DNA of 64,000 nucleotides. Source: Dipteris shenzhenensis. Taxonomy: Eukaryota; Polypodiophyta; Polypodiopsida; Gleicheniales. Of the stretch, positions 46,104 through 57,774 are shown piece by piece. Below the pieces are notes generated by a model. That model was given only the letters and a program-made list of their open reading frames with translations. It searched no databases and was not told where the DNA came from. Numbering within the stretch: the stretch's first letter is position 1; every line of letters starts with the position of its first letter. The stretch lies in NCBI GenBank assembly GCA_047967505.1, contig CM106539.1. One strand, given 5' to 3'. The translations under genes and the position numbers were made by a program.

Positions 46104-46934
46104 ATGGCTACCTTATATAATCTTGAGAAGTTCAATGGAAAGGGCTTCCATACATGGCAAATGAAGGTAAAATTTGCATTGATGCGGGAGAACTTATGGG
46201 GACTTGTCAAACCTACTCCTACCGCTTCTTCTACGGCCTCAAATGCTGGAGAATCTTCAGCTCCGACATGACCGGCAAGGGATCCAGCAAGAGAAGAAAA
46301 AGCATATGGTATAATTGCTTTAGCTTTGGGTGATGATTACATACATCATATATCTGACTTGGAGTCTCCATCGGAAGCATGGCAGAAGCTAGATTTGATT
46401 TTTGGTGCAAGCTCTCACATATCTAAACTATCACTTAAAATCTCTTTCTTTGAATTAAAGATGGCAAGTGATACTACTTTAGCTGCTCATGTCAACTATA
46501 TGCGGAGTCTTATGACTCAGTTGGCTTCTATCAACTCTCCTATCACCCCTGATGATGCTATGGCAGTACTACTTAAAAGTATCCCTGAAAGTTTTGATCA
46601 CATTGTAAGCACTTTGAAGAATCTTCCCAATCCAAACCTTGAAGGCATTATCTTAGCTCTCCAAGAAGAAGAAAGACATATGGAGTTAAGGAAAGGCAAT
46701 GACACTGCTTATGTTATGAAATTCCAGAAGGGCAAGTATACTCCTTGCAATCACTGTGAAAATACAAATCACCTTTCAAAGGATTGCTTCAAAGCTAATC
46801 CATGCAAGCACTGTGGCAAAAACAACCATAGTGAGAAGTTTTGCAGAGTCAAAGCAAAGACAGAAAATGCAAATCTACTTACAGTGAATGAGCCTCCACA
46901 AGATGAGGCATCCTTTGAAGATTATGCATTTTAA
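46104..46934 (+). pseudogene. TRG2 Gag, interrupted by TGA
   Basis: The same Gag as in TRG1, starting MATLYNLEKFNGKGFHTWQM and ending QDEASFEDYAF. In-frame TGA at 46269-46271 stands where TRG3 has CGA. The remaining frame is open to the end. The first knuckle reads CNHCENTNHLSKDC, the second CKHCGKNNHSEKFC. Confidence 0.85.
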
Positions 46935-47310
46935 ACACATCTCTATGTATGCTCCAGATCTCTCTTTTTATGTCAAGGTACTCAGCCTGGATAGTCCTCC
47001 AAAATGAATGAAATAAATTATTGTGTTTTGTGTGTTTTGTAAAAACCTCTGGTCACCTTATGATGTAGGCCATGTGTATGTTTTTCTCCATGGTACCTCC
47101 TGCAGACATTGTGTGCATGTACATGCAGGGGAGATAACCATTGGAAGGTATTTCTGTATCCCTTTTTTGTTTACCTTACACCCAAGGAAACCCTTGCTAG
47201 CATGAGAACCTAGCCATAGATTTATCCTTGACCACCATGAGATGGCATGAGAAACTATGAGACTAGATGTATCCTTGACATAGCCTGAGGCATTTCCTTG
47301 AGGGGGGGTT
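46935..47310 (+). other. TRG2 3' untranslated region
   Basis: Non-coding stretch matching that of TRG1, ending in the polypurine tract. Confidence 0.65.
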
Positions 47311-47599
47311 TGTTGGGATATCTCAAGGTGTATGCCTCAGGCACACCTTATGTTTCTATGTGTGAGTGCTAGAGGCACAGTTAGGTGCCCACAAGCACAG
47401 TTAGGTGGTGGAAAAGCCACATAGGATGATTGAGTGAATCTAGGAGCAGATTGAGGAGATGATTGTGGAGCTTTGAGGTCATCAGTGATGTCAGTGACCT
47501 TGTATGAGGTGCCTACTTAAGGACCTCTTTCTTCTTCATTCTATAAGCAAGTACTCTGATTTTGTGTCAACTCTACTCTTTCCTTTCAGTGTTCCAACA
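47311..47599 (+). repeat. TRG2 3' LTR, 289 bp
   Basis: It is identical to its partner except for one base. TATAA follows. Confidence 0.95.
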
Positions 47600-47842
47600 T
47601 ATAATGCATGCTTTCAAGGTATGTGGAAGATGTGTTCTAACAAAGCACCCCTTTCATGTTGGGAACATATCACACTAGTTCCATCAGCTGATTGTCATGT
47701 TTATATCCTTCAATCAAAGATGCAACATATCAAGTTCACTATGATGTGTTGAGCGATGCTCTTGAAATTTGTGATGTTGTTGTGATCTTTCAAGCGATTA
47801 TAGTGTTGGTGGTCCTTCAAAGTTCAAGCAAAGATGTGGCAT
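47600..47842. other. Unique sequence, second part
   Basis: This continues the sequence of 44306-44962 up to the outer end of the Gypsy G3 LTR. No gene is recognised. Confidence 0.55.
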
Positions 47843-48946
47843 TGTTGGCTCTTTCCTACTGCTTTCATAGGAAGAGCTGGGTTCTCTTAGTATGTAGGGT
47901 TCCGAGGCTTTTTGTCACCTACAGATATAGTGGGGTTGTCGGCTGTAGTATATGTGTAGCTTAGGACCTCGAGTCGTGTTCCGGTGAGAGATGTAGGCTT
48001 AAGTGTGGTAAGCGAACAAAGTTCATGCATGTGTAAAAGGAACATGTATCATCATGATTGAGGTAATGAAGGCTTTCACCTTCATTAGGGGGCTGTAGGG
48101 CTTAGGAGGAGTTTAAGGGCTAGAAGGAGGTTCCAAGGTTAGAAGGAGGTTCTAGGGTTTAGAAGGAGATTCCAAGGTTTAGAGAGAGGTTCCAAAGTTT
48201 AGAAGAGGTTCCAGGGTTAGAAGGAGGTTCCAAGGTTCAGAAGGAGTCCAGGGTTAGAAGGAGGATCCAAGGTTCAGGGTAGAGTACATGGTGGAGAACT
48301 CGTCTCCCTCGTAGATCATGGAGTTCAAGGGATGAGGAAAAAAGGGTTTAGAGGGAGCATAGGAGTGGGAGAGAAAGAAGGTGTAAGAGCATGGGGGAAA
48401 GAAGAGAGAGGAGGGAGGAGGAGGAGGGAGGAGGAGGAGAGAGGAGGAGGCAGCGGAGGGAGGAGGAGGAGGAGGAGGAAGGAGGAGGGAGGGGGAGAGG
48501 GAGAGGATGGGTTGCAAGGTTGGAGGAGAGGGGAGGAGGAGTTGCAAGGTTAGGACATGCTTTTGGACATGGAGTGCAAGGAAGCATGGACACTTGAGAC
48601 AAATGCTTGGAATACCAAAGTAGACTCAACACAATGCCCCAAAGAGTGTGGGCTTCATTCCATTATGGGGTATTTATACAAGTTGGAGAGCTTCTCTCTT
48701 TGCATGTAGGAATTGTAACACATTCTCTCTCTACATGTAGAAGTCATATGTAGAAGTTCTAACACATTCTCTTTCTACATGTAGAAGTTGTAACACATTC
48801 CCTTTCTACATGTAGAAGTTGTATGTAGAAGTTGTAACACATTCTCTTTCTACATGTAGAAGTTGTAACACATTCTCTTTCTACATGTAGAAGTTGTAAC
48901 ACATTCTCTTTCTACATATTAAGTCCATGTTGGCACAGAGTCAACA
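47843..48946 (-). repeat. Gypsy G3 3' LTR, 1104 bp
   Basis: The ends TGTTGGCTC and GAGTCAACA are complementary over TGTTG/CAACA. A minus-strand TATAAATA box lies near 48668-48678, in line with the minus orientation. It holds three internal repeats: units like AGAAGGAGGTTCCAAGGTTT (48110-48270), a GGA/GAGGAGG tract (48400-48540) and a 31-bp minisatellite (48690-48940). Low-complexity open frames here are not genes. Confidence 0.8.
48690..48940. repeat. 31-bp minisatellite in Gypsy LTR
   Basis: About seven imperfect units contain ACATTCTCTTTCTACATG followed by TAGAAGTTGTAAC. The same array is found at 22969-23214 and is deleted from the LTR at 62063-63056. Confidence 0.85.
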
Positions 48947-49830
48947 TACTTCGAGATCCATTTTATTACCCATCCTCCGGTTATGGCTTATTTTGATTTC
49001 AGAGTTGGGATGCCATGTGCGTAATCTAGTCATTCCTAGTGTAATGCTTTTGCACCATACAATTTGTGGTCTATAGTCAAGAAGCTTATCTCCTCTTAAG
49101 GAAGGGTAGTCATTGCTGAGGTTGTGGACACTGCCATCAAATCGTCTTGGGAAGAGGTTTAGCAGGGGTCTCGGTGATGAGGCTGGCATTTCTTGCTATC
49201 TTGCATACATGTTGGATGCGATTGCACCCTTATCATTGAGCTTGTAGATACTTAATTTGTATGCAAGTCTTATATTATAGCATATAGGAGACGGCTATGA
49301 TGTTTGGCACGGGTCTCGTTGCAAAGGCTACAGACTCTTTTGCCAATTCATCTTGAGTTTTGGCATAGATTCTTGTCATGCTTGTGAATTCATTGCATGC
49401 ATTGAGAGTATGGAATGAAAATGTGTGATACTATTATTGATGCAATCTATTATGTGCCTATGCAAAATCGTGTGAGTGCATCTGATGTGTCTAAATATAT
49501 GCTTATTTGTGGGATTTAATAGGGAAACTAAGACTCAATCATCCCTAATATGAAATTGATTAGGTCTTCCTACATGTGCAAAAACGTGCATATGCCAGTG
49601 AGTGTGCGTGTAATAATCTAGTGCAAATTATATGTGCATAAACGTGCATATGCTAGTGAGTGCTCATGATACAATCTAATCCTAACTAAGGAAGACTTGG
49701 ATTTCCAAATCTTCTTTTTTGTCGGGGATGACTTGCGTGTTGAAGTAGTAGCGCTTTAGTTGGCTCTCGATTATTGTTGTGTTGAATTGGACTCTGCTGT
49801 CCAAGGTTTCTAGCAGCACAGCTTGAACTT
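48947..49830 (-). pseudogene. Gypsy G3 3' region and integrase tail
   Basis: Minus-strand 49810-49680 codes for the last part of a Gypsy integrase (VLLETLD..VQFN, then the CYYINTQ-like tail). About 700 bp of 3' non-coding sequence follows before the LTR. At about 49830 it is fused directly to the protease-RT linker (..ESEVQ), so RT, RNase H and the integrase core are deleted. Confidence 0.7.
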
Positions 49831-51875
49831 CAGATTCTTTTTGTGGTCTTGACATTGCTATGGGGACACTACCACTTGTGTAATTCTTGAAGTACTACAA
49901 CACTTCTTGAAGATCAGCCTTTGATGTGTTGAACTAGCCTGACATGTGCCATGTGTACGGGGTGGCATAGTATTATAATTTGTTTGGCTCTTGGAGACCT
50001 TTTTTTTTTTGGGGGGGGGTGAGTTCTCTTGATCGATCTTCATACACAAATGTGGCTTATACTTTCGAAACTTCTTATGTTGGGAACTGTGGGATAACTT
50101 TTCCACTGGTAAGGTGTTTCCAAGTAAGGGTTCATTTGCTATGCATACTTCTTCCAATCCCTTAGGTGACCATGCAAGAGGCGATGATTCTAATTTCGAG
50201 GGAGCTTGCTTTCCAAGGTACAATTTGATGATCCTTGATTGGACTCATTCGAATTCATTGAAGTGCTCGGCCTTGGATTTTCTGCGATTTCCTCCTTCAG
50301 CTTTCTTGTGGGATCTTCTACTGTTATTCAACTTTGGAGGTTCAACTTTTGGGAGCTCGACTGCCATTAGGGCATGCAGAATGGCTAAGTCATTATCAAA
50401 GATTCGACCTTCAATTTCATCATTTGCAGCCTCTACTTCAAGGTCCCAAGGAAAATCTGAGTCATCATTGGTATGAGTACCTTCTACAGGTTCATTATCC
50501 CAATCGAGGTTGGCGATAAAGAATGGCATCTCTAGATCGATTGGCTCTTCATGTTGGAGTGGAGGATCTACCTGTAGCGCCTTAGCATTGATCTGTGAGA
50601 AGATGGGGTCTAATGAATGGCAGTTGGTGATGGTTGCCAATGTTTGCATCCAGTTATTGACTTGCTTTGTGAGTCACCTGCTGTGGCATGCTGTTGCAAG
50701 GGCGCTGATTTGCTTGAGATTGTTGTTGAAGATGTGTCATCCAATGCTCTAGGCACAATTGGTTTAATAGCTCCTATCCCCACATTCACCCTGGCTACAG
50801 TGTCTTGATTCTGGATTGTTAGTCTATCAGTTCCCCAGTCACGGAGGACAAATGCTTCTCGTAACCAAGGATGTCCCAATAAGATTTGATAGGATTTTTT
50901 GGGGAGATCCAAGATTGTGAATTGAAGGGAAAAGCAGACTCCTGTGATCTTTGTGGACACGCCATTCACTATCCCCAAGGGTTTAGCCCATGAATCATCG
51001 GTAAGGCATATGTTAAAATTAGCCTTTTGCATTGGTGGGAGACCCCATTCTTCGTAAAGCTCCTTGGATAGAACATTTACACCTGCTCCACCATCCACTA
51101 TGGCTTGGACTTCATTATATGCGTTGTGGATCAAAGGCACAATAATGTTGCATATGTCATCTCTCTCACCCATCCGCACAGGCATATCTTCAATGTCGTT
51201 CATAGCTGGAGGGGGATATGTGAGTTCAACCCATCCTTTGAAACTCTCCTAGAGATTGGGACAATTCTACAGGAGGACTCCGATGGGAATTGACATAGGG
51301 CAACTCAGGATGCTAGAGAGTGTGGCTCCTTCAAGCTGATGTGGCGGTACATTATGCTCTAGAGTTTGTTGTTGGATCGGAGGCTCGAGTACAGTATCAA
51401 TACTTTGTGGGGCCAAGCCATGGATTGGGTCTTGAGCTTGTTTTTCAGCCTCAAATTGAGCTTGTTTATTTTGTACCCATAGTTGACGTGCCTGAGAACG
51501 AGCCTCCTCCATCTCTGCATTTGGATATGGAGCTTTTTGTATTTGAGGCTTAGGAGTTGATGTGGATGAGCTCAGCTACTCATTGCTTGGTGGAGTTGGA
51601 GGCACTTGTGCTTTCTTTTTAAGAAGCCTCTTTGGTTTGATTGGAATGTTAGGGTCCTTGGTGGCCTCTTTCTATTGGCATGTAATTACATTTACAATTT
51701 GTGATTTTACACTTGCCGAACCCAGACTTTTATGGTCCACCCCAATGATGCTGATGGGGACATCAGGCTGAATTTTGGTTTGTTATGGGATCTTATTTTT
51801 CATGGGACAATCCATACAGGCATGTCCTATGCCACAATATCTGCAAAGTGGTTGGAAAGTAGCTGGGCTACCATG
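49831..51875 (-). pseudogene. Gypsy G3 protease and Gag tail
   Basis: Minus-strand blocks: Gag C-terminal region (51267-51512 and upstream), protease AIVDGGAGVNVLSKELYEEW (50610-51203), and a linker with LEVEAANDEIEGRIFDND (50245-50649). Several frameshifts are present. It is interrupted at 51875 by Copia A6; the Gag continues at 60092. Confidence 0.8.
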
Positions 51876-52227
51876 TGTTGAATATCGAGCTCCACTCGCG
51901 ATATGCAAGGGTGATTGTTGTGCATTTATGTCACTGACTTGTTAGCTACAGATGCGGTTGGTACACCACCCACGAATAATAGCTAGATGATAGCTATCCT
52001 TATCTACACTAGTTCGTGGTTTAGTTAGTATGCCACCTTAGTTAGTTGAGTTTGGTTTTGAGACCCACATATAGGGTTCTTCTATTTCTTTGTACTTGAG
52101 TTCTTTTGGCTTTCACAACTAAGAAGAGGAAAACTGTTTTCAGCCTCCACCTTTGTGTGTATTCCTCCATTGTGCTTGTGATAAAGCCTCAAGTGAGACT
52201 CCTTCCCTCTCTCCCACTATCTTCACA
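51876..52227 (+). repeat. A6 5' LTR, 352 bp
   Basis: It starts TGTTGAATATCGAGCTCC and ends CTATCTTCACA, followed by primer site TGGTATTAGAGCC. Confidence 0.93.
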
Positions 52228-52772
52228 TGGTATTAGAGCCTTGTTCGTGGTAAGGAGCTCAAGAAAGCAAACCAAGTTCACAGTGTCCTAGTAAGAGGAC
52301 TAGTGTTGCTTTCCTTTTTCGAGTTTGGGAGCAAATCTCTGCAGGTAGCACAGCCGAAAGTGCAAGAGTTCATTGTCTCAGATTGAGACGCCCTTAGCAG
52401 TGTGGCGAGAGGGCATTATATGCTGGGGGCAAAGGCTAAGCCCGCGGTGTGACTTTATTTTTCTGATTCGAGGTCATTTCGAGGCCCGTTTTGGAGGCGG
52501 AAGTTCTCCGCAGGCACTCAGAAAAAGGCCATGTTTTTGCTGTGCGACCACTGTTCTGTAGGTCGATGAAAAGTTGCCGTAGAAATTGCATCGTATGCCT
52601 ATGCGCAGAGACATTGGGAGTTGCAGATTTATGCTTGTTTCCTGTTGATGCAAAATTGTCACTAGGAAGTGACTGTGTGGTGAAATACCACTTTCGTCAG
52701 TTTTGCAGATAAGCCCGTGTGAGGCAAAAGCTGTGTTTTTTGCAGTGATAGAATATTTTGCAGTGTTCTGTT
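52228..52772 (+). other. A6 leader
   Basis: Family-A leader from primer site to gag start. No coding is recognised. Confidence 0.7.
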
Positions 52773-55136
52773 ATGGCATCTGATTCTCTTTCATAGATTG
52801 TCACTGAAAAGCTTGACAAGAACAACTTCTAGGCATGGAAGTTTAGAATGACGAATTTCTTGATGGGAAAAGGCTATTGGGAGTTCATTACAGGAAATGA
52901 AGAAGAACCTGTTCTTCCTAATGTTCCCAATCAACAGGAAATGCAGGCATTCAAAGGATGGCATGAGAGAGCTAGGAAAGTTATGTACTGGCTGTCTATC
53001 AGTATTTCAGACTCCATGATTGTGCATATTCAGGATGCAAGTACGCCAAAGGAGGCATGGGATACTTTGGCAAAAATGTACAGCACAAATACACAAGCCA
53101 AGAAAATGCAGCTCAAGCAGGAGCTGCACAATGTGCCGAGAGAAAATATCAGCATTAATGACTACCACATGAAGGTGAAGAAAATTGCAGATGCACTTGC
53201 TTCCATTGGGTCGCCAGTGGATGATGACGATTTAGTTTCTGTGACCTTGAATGGTCTAGGAAAGGATTATGCACAGTTCCGGACATCCATTGCCGTCCGT
53301 GAAAAATTTCCTGATTTTGAGGAGTTGATTGCTCTTCTAATTTTTGAAGAGCAGAGAAATGGTGGTGCATCTTCTTCAACAGGAACTTCAAAAGAAACTG
53401 TCTTCTACTCAAATGCTGGCAGAGGTAGAGGCAGAGGTAGAGGAGGCCGATCTGCAGGCCATGGTAGAAATCAGAATATGTAGCAAATGCAAGAAAACCA
53501 GTCCTATGCAGGACGACGTGGTAACTCTAGAGGCAGGGGGAGCCAAAGAGGTCGTGGTGGATGGTAGAGAGGCCAAAATGCAAACAGCAATGTTGAATGC
53601 TACTACTGTGGTAAAATGGGGCATATGGCTAAAGACTGCTACAAAAAGCAGAACGACATTATGAATGGAAAATTGCAGCAAGGCAATTATGCATCCTTTA
53701 GTAGACAGGGTGATGACAGAAATGAGCATTTGTTTATGGTGCAGCATATGACAAATTCTGTGACAAATGTAGAAGAAAGCAATGATGTGTGGTATGTTGA
53801 CTCAGGTGCATCAAACCACATGACAGGTCATGCTAAATGGATCCAGGATGCAAGGAAAATGAAAAAACCAGGATTTGTGGAGACTGGTGATGATACTGCA
53901 CATCCTATTGTGCAGATTGGCAAAATTCCTTTGTCTATGCAGGATGGGAAAAAGAAATACTTGTCTGATGTATTTCATGTCCCAAACATGACCAAGAACC
54001 TGGTTTCTGTTGGTCAGATGGTTGAGCAGGGCTTGCAGTTCAGATTTAATCCTCATGGATGCTTTGTTGAGGATATGAAAAATAATGGTCGCTTGATAGC
54101 AAAAGGAAAGAAGAAGGGCAGGATGTTTACGTTGGATGCGGACATGCCTGAATTGAGTGCAGCAATGTTTGCATATGGGACCGGTGTAGTTGCAGATATT
54201 GATATCTGGCACAAACGCATTGGTCATGTTAATATACAGCGACTTAAATCAATGCAAGCCCAAAATATTGTTGCAGGATTGCCTAAATTCAAGGTTGCAG
54301 AAATGCACAAGGTTTGTGAAGCCTGTCAATTTGGGAAACAGGCAAGGAAACCTTTTCCTAGGCATGTTCAAGAGAGTAAAAACCCATTGGAATTATTCCA
54401 CTCTGACGTGTGGACTACTAAAGCTGCATCTATTGGAGGCTGTCACTATTTTGTCACATTTATTGATGACTTCAGTAGAAAACTTTGGGTCTATTTTATG
54501 AAAAAGAAAAGTGAAGTGTTTGGGCACTTCAAAGCTTTCAAAGCTATGGTTGAAAAAGAAATAGGCCTGCAAATAAAATGCCTAAGGTCAGATGGAGTGG
54601 GAGAGTACCTCTCAAATGAGTTTGCAAGGTTCTTGCAGGAGCATGGTATAAAGCAGCAATATTCATGCAGTCATACCCCACAGCAAAATAGAATTGCAGA
54701 AAGGAAAAACAGGCATATTGGAGAGGTATCTCGGGCTATACTAAATGAGAAAGATCTACCAGATTATTATTGGGTTGAAGCAGTTGCTACATCAATTTAT
54801 ATAATGAACAGGACTCCCACTGTAGCAATACATGGCATGACACCAGAGGAGATGTATATTGGTAGGAAATCAGATATTTCTCATTTGAAAATTTTTGGTT
54901 GCATTGCCTATGTTCATGTGCCAGATGAGTTGAGGTCCAAGTTGGATCCAAAGGCTGAGAAGTGCATCTTTATTGGTTATTCTCTGCAGTAGAAAGGGTA
55001 TAGATGCTATAACCCTTCTACACGTAAGTTCACAGTGAGTAGAGATGTTGTTTTTGATGAGATGAGCAGCTCGTATAAACCAGTAAATGTGATGATTGAT
55101 GTAGATGCACAAAATGGTAATGCTGCATAAAATTCA
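52773..55136 (+). pseudogene. Copia A6, part 1: Gag, protease, integrase
   Basis: ATG 52773 is followed by TAG at the eighth codon and another near 52829. Gag is then open at 52848-53483 (STPKEAWDTLAKMYS). TAGs follow around 53479 and 53565. The frame 53616-54992 holds the end of the knuckle, protease YVDSGASNHM, IWHKRIGHVNI, CEACQFGKQARKPFP, FIDDFSRKLWVYF, LRSDGVGEYL (a Gly changed to Val) and QQNRIAERKNRHIGE. TAG at SLQ|KGYRC ends it. Most stops are TAG where relatives have CAG or TGG. TRG3 splits the linker at 55137. Confidence 0.88.
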
Positions 55137-55425
55137 TGTTGGGATATCTCAAGGTGTATGCCTCAGGCACACCTTATGTTTCTATGTGTGAGTGCTAGAG
55201 GCACAGTTAGGTGCCCACAAGCATAGTTAGGTGGTGGAAAAGCCACATAGGATGATTGAGAGAATCTAGGAGCAGATTGAGGAGATGATTGTGGAGCTCT
55301 GAGGTCATCAGTGATGTTAGTGAGCTTGTATGAGGTGCCTACTTAAGGACCTCTCTTTTCTTCATTCCATAAGTAAGTATTCTGATTTTGTGTCCACTCT
55401 ACTCTTTCCTTTCAGTGTTCCAACA
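55137..55425 (+). repeat. TRG3 5' LTR, 289 bp
   Basis: It starts TGTTGGGATATCTCAAGG and ends GTGTTCCAACA. Confidence 0.95.
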
Positions 55426-56281
55426 TGGTATTAGAGCCATTTGATCCTCCTTGAGCCCATTTTTGCCACATCATCATCTTCTTCCTCTTCTTCTTCTTCA
55501 CCATCTCTCCCTCTTCTTCCAAAAATTTTCTTAAGCCTGTTCTCCTCCGATTCTTAGCCATTTCCCATGCCCTTCCAGCTGAAGATCCACCTAGTTGGGG
55601 CAAACTTCTGGCTGCAAGGAATCGACGAATCCTCGCTTCTGCTCGTCGCCATTATAGGAAGGTCGTCGATGTTCTCTTCTACGTTTTCTCCCAGCACACT
55701 TGATCTTTCTCTAATTCCTTTCAGGGGGGGCTAATCCATACCTAGAGCTACCTTGTGCTGAAATTTGAGCAGCAATGGCTGCATATTGAAGGAGAAAACA
55801 GAGAAAAACCAGTCGATTTTGTTGAAGAAGGAGAAGGCGACCTGACGCGTTTTTTTGCCTCTTCTTCCCAGAGGTTCTACTATGGTATACCAGCTTTCTT
55901 TTGCCTCAGAAATCCCCCTTTCTTTTGCTTTGAAGAGTGTGCTATAAGCCCTCCAAGTTCAGCTCTCTAGTTTTGACAGTTTTGACAAGCTTTTGAAAAT
56001 GATGCTACATAAAATGCTACTCTAGCATTTCTGGTCTTTTGAAGTTTTCAATAACTTCAGTACAAGTGTTGCTTCAGTTTTGTTTTGACTTGCTAGACCT
56101 GGTTTTGATTGGAAAGTGTTTATTTCATCCACTTCTATGAAGCATGTAAGAAGAAGCATCATTGTTTGAAATCTAGTCACTACAATTTGCTACATCAAGT
56201 GCTCATATTTTGGAAGTCTTTCAGTTATTTTTGCCTTGTAAGAGAGATAGACACTGCCCAATATCTGGGTTAGACCCTCTC
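55426..56281 (+). other. TRG3 leader
   Basis: Leader of about 855 bp, matching TRG2. No conserved frame. Confidence 0.65.
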
Positions 56282-57110
56282 ATGGCTACCATATATAATC
56301 TTGAGAAGTTCAATGGAAAGGGCTTCCATACATGGCAAATGAAGGTGAAATTTGCATTGATGCGGGAGAACTTATGGGGACTTGTCAAACCTACTCCTAC
56401 CGCTTCTTCTACGGCCTCCAATGCTGGACAATCTTCAACTCCGACACGACCGGCAAGGGATCCACAAGAGAAGAAAAGGCATATGGTATCATTGCTCTTG
56501 CTTTGGGTGATGATTATATACACCATATCTCTGACTTGGAGTCTCCTTCGGAAGCTTGGCAGAAGCTAGACATGATTTTTGGTGCAAGCTCTCACATCTC
56601 TAAACTATCACTTAAAATCTCTTTCTTTGAATTAAAGATGGCAAGTGATACTACTTTAGCAGCTCATGTCAACTATATGTGGAGTCTTATGACTCAATTA
56701 GCTTCTATCAACTCTCCTATCACCCTGATGATGCTATGGCAATGTTACTTAAGAGTATGCCTAAAAGTTTTGATCACATTGTTAGCACTTTGAAGAATCT
56801 TCCCAATCCTAACCTTGAAGGCATTATCTCTGCTCTCCAAGAAGAAGAAAGGCATATGGAGCTAAGGAAAGGCAATGACACTGCTTATGTTATGAAATTC
56901 CAGAAGGGCAAGTATACTCCTTGCAATCACTGTGGAAAGACAAATCACCTTTCAAAGGACTGCTTCAAAGTTAATCCATGCAAGCACTATGGCAAGAACA
57001 ACCATCATGAGAAGTTTTGCAGAGCCAAAGCAAAGACAGAAAATGCAAATCTACTTACAGTTAATGAGCCTCCACAAGATGAGGCATCCTTTGAAGATTA
57101 TGCATTTTAA
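56282..57110 (+). pseudogene. TRG3 Gag with two frameshifts
   Basis: It starts MATIYNLEKFNGKGFHTWQM. One G is missing near 56465 (GATCCACAAG against GATCCAGCAAG in TRG2) and one C near 56724 (ATCACCCTG against ATCACCCCTG). The end QDEASFEDYAF is kept. The second knuckle has Cys changed to Tyr (CKHYGKNN). Confidence 0.85.
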
Positions 57111-57485
57111 ACACATCTCTATGTATGCTCCAGATCTCTCTTTTTATGTCAAGGTACTCAGCCTAGATAGTCCTCCAAAATGAATGAAAATAAACTATTG
57201 TGTTTTGTGTGTTTTGTAAACACCTCTGGTCACCTTATGATGTAGGCCATGTGTATGTTTTGTTCCATGGTACCTCCTGTAGACATTGTGTGCATGCACA
57301 TGTAGGGGAGATAACCATTGGAAAGTCTTTCTTTATCCCTTTTGTTTACCTTACACCCAAGGGAACCCTTGCTAGCATGAGAACCTAGTCATAGATTAAT
57401 CCTTGACCACCATGAGATGGCATGAGAAACTATGAGACTAGATGTATCCTTGACATAGCCTGAGGCATTCCCTTGAGGGGGGGTT
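57111..57485 (+). other. TRG3 3' untranslated region
   Basis: Non-coding stretch like that of TRG1 and TRG2, ending in TTGAGGGGGGGTT. Confidence 0.65.
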
Positions 57486-57774
57486 TGTTGGGATATCTCA
57501 AGGTGTATGCCTCAGGCACACCTTATGTTTCTATGTGTGAGTGCTAGAGGCACAGTTAGGTGCCCACAAGCACAGTTAGGTGGTGGAAAAGCCACATAGG
57601 ATGATTGAGAGAATCTAGGAGTAGATTGAGGAGATGATTGTGGAGCTCTGAGGTCATCAGTGATGTCAGTGAGCTTGTATGAGGTGCCTACTTAAGGACC
57701 TCTCTTTTCTTCATTCCATAAGCAAGTATTCTGATTTTGTGTCCACTCTACTCTTTCCTTTCAGTGTTCCAACA
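57486..57774 (+). repeat. TRG3 3' LTR, 289 bp
   Basis: Partner of 55137-55425. The target duplication ATTCA follows. Confidence 0.95.

Larger units (their letters stand above)
44963..47599 (+). mobile_element. TRG2: gag-only LTR retrotransposon, 2637 bp
   Basis: LTRs 44963-45251 and 47311-47599 (289 bp) differ at one position. TSD TATAA is at 44958-44962 and 47600-47604. The primer site TGGTATCAGAGCC starts at 45252, and the polypurine tract TTGAGGGGGGGTT abuts the 3' LTR. Only gag is encoded. By LTR identity this is the youngest gag-only copy. Confidence 0.95.
55137..57774 (+). mobile_element. TRG3: gag-only LTR retrotransposon, 2638 bp
   Basis: LTRs 55137-55425 and 57486-57774 (289 bp, four differences by eye). 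TSD ATTCA is at 55132-55136 and 57775-57779. The primer site TGGTATTAGAGCC starts at 55426, with a polypurine tract before the 3' LTR. It is inserted in Copia A6. Confidence 0.95.

Noticed and set aside
48332-48632. Open frames rich in Arg/Glu/Gly or Pro/Ser on both strands
   Set aside because: They are translations of the GGA/GAGGAGG tract of the Gypsy LTR. The same happens at 62587-62982. Low complexity with no conserved start.
48690-48940. Regular repeats with spacer-like intervals, reminiscent of a CRISPR array
   Set aside because: Units are imperfect, the spacers repeat too, the array lies inside a plant LTR and no cas gene exists.
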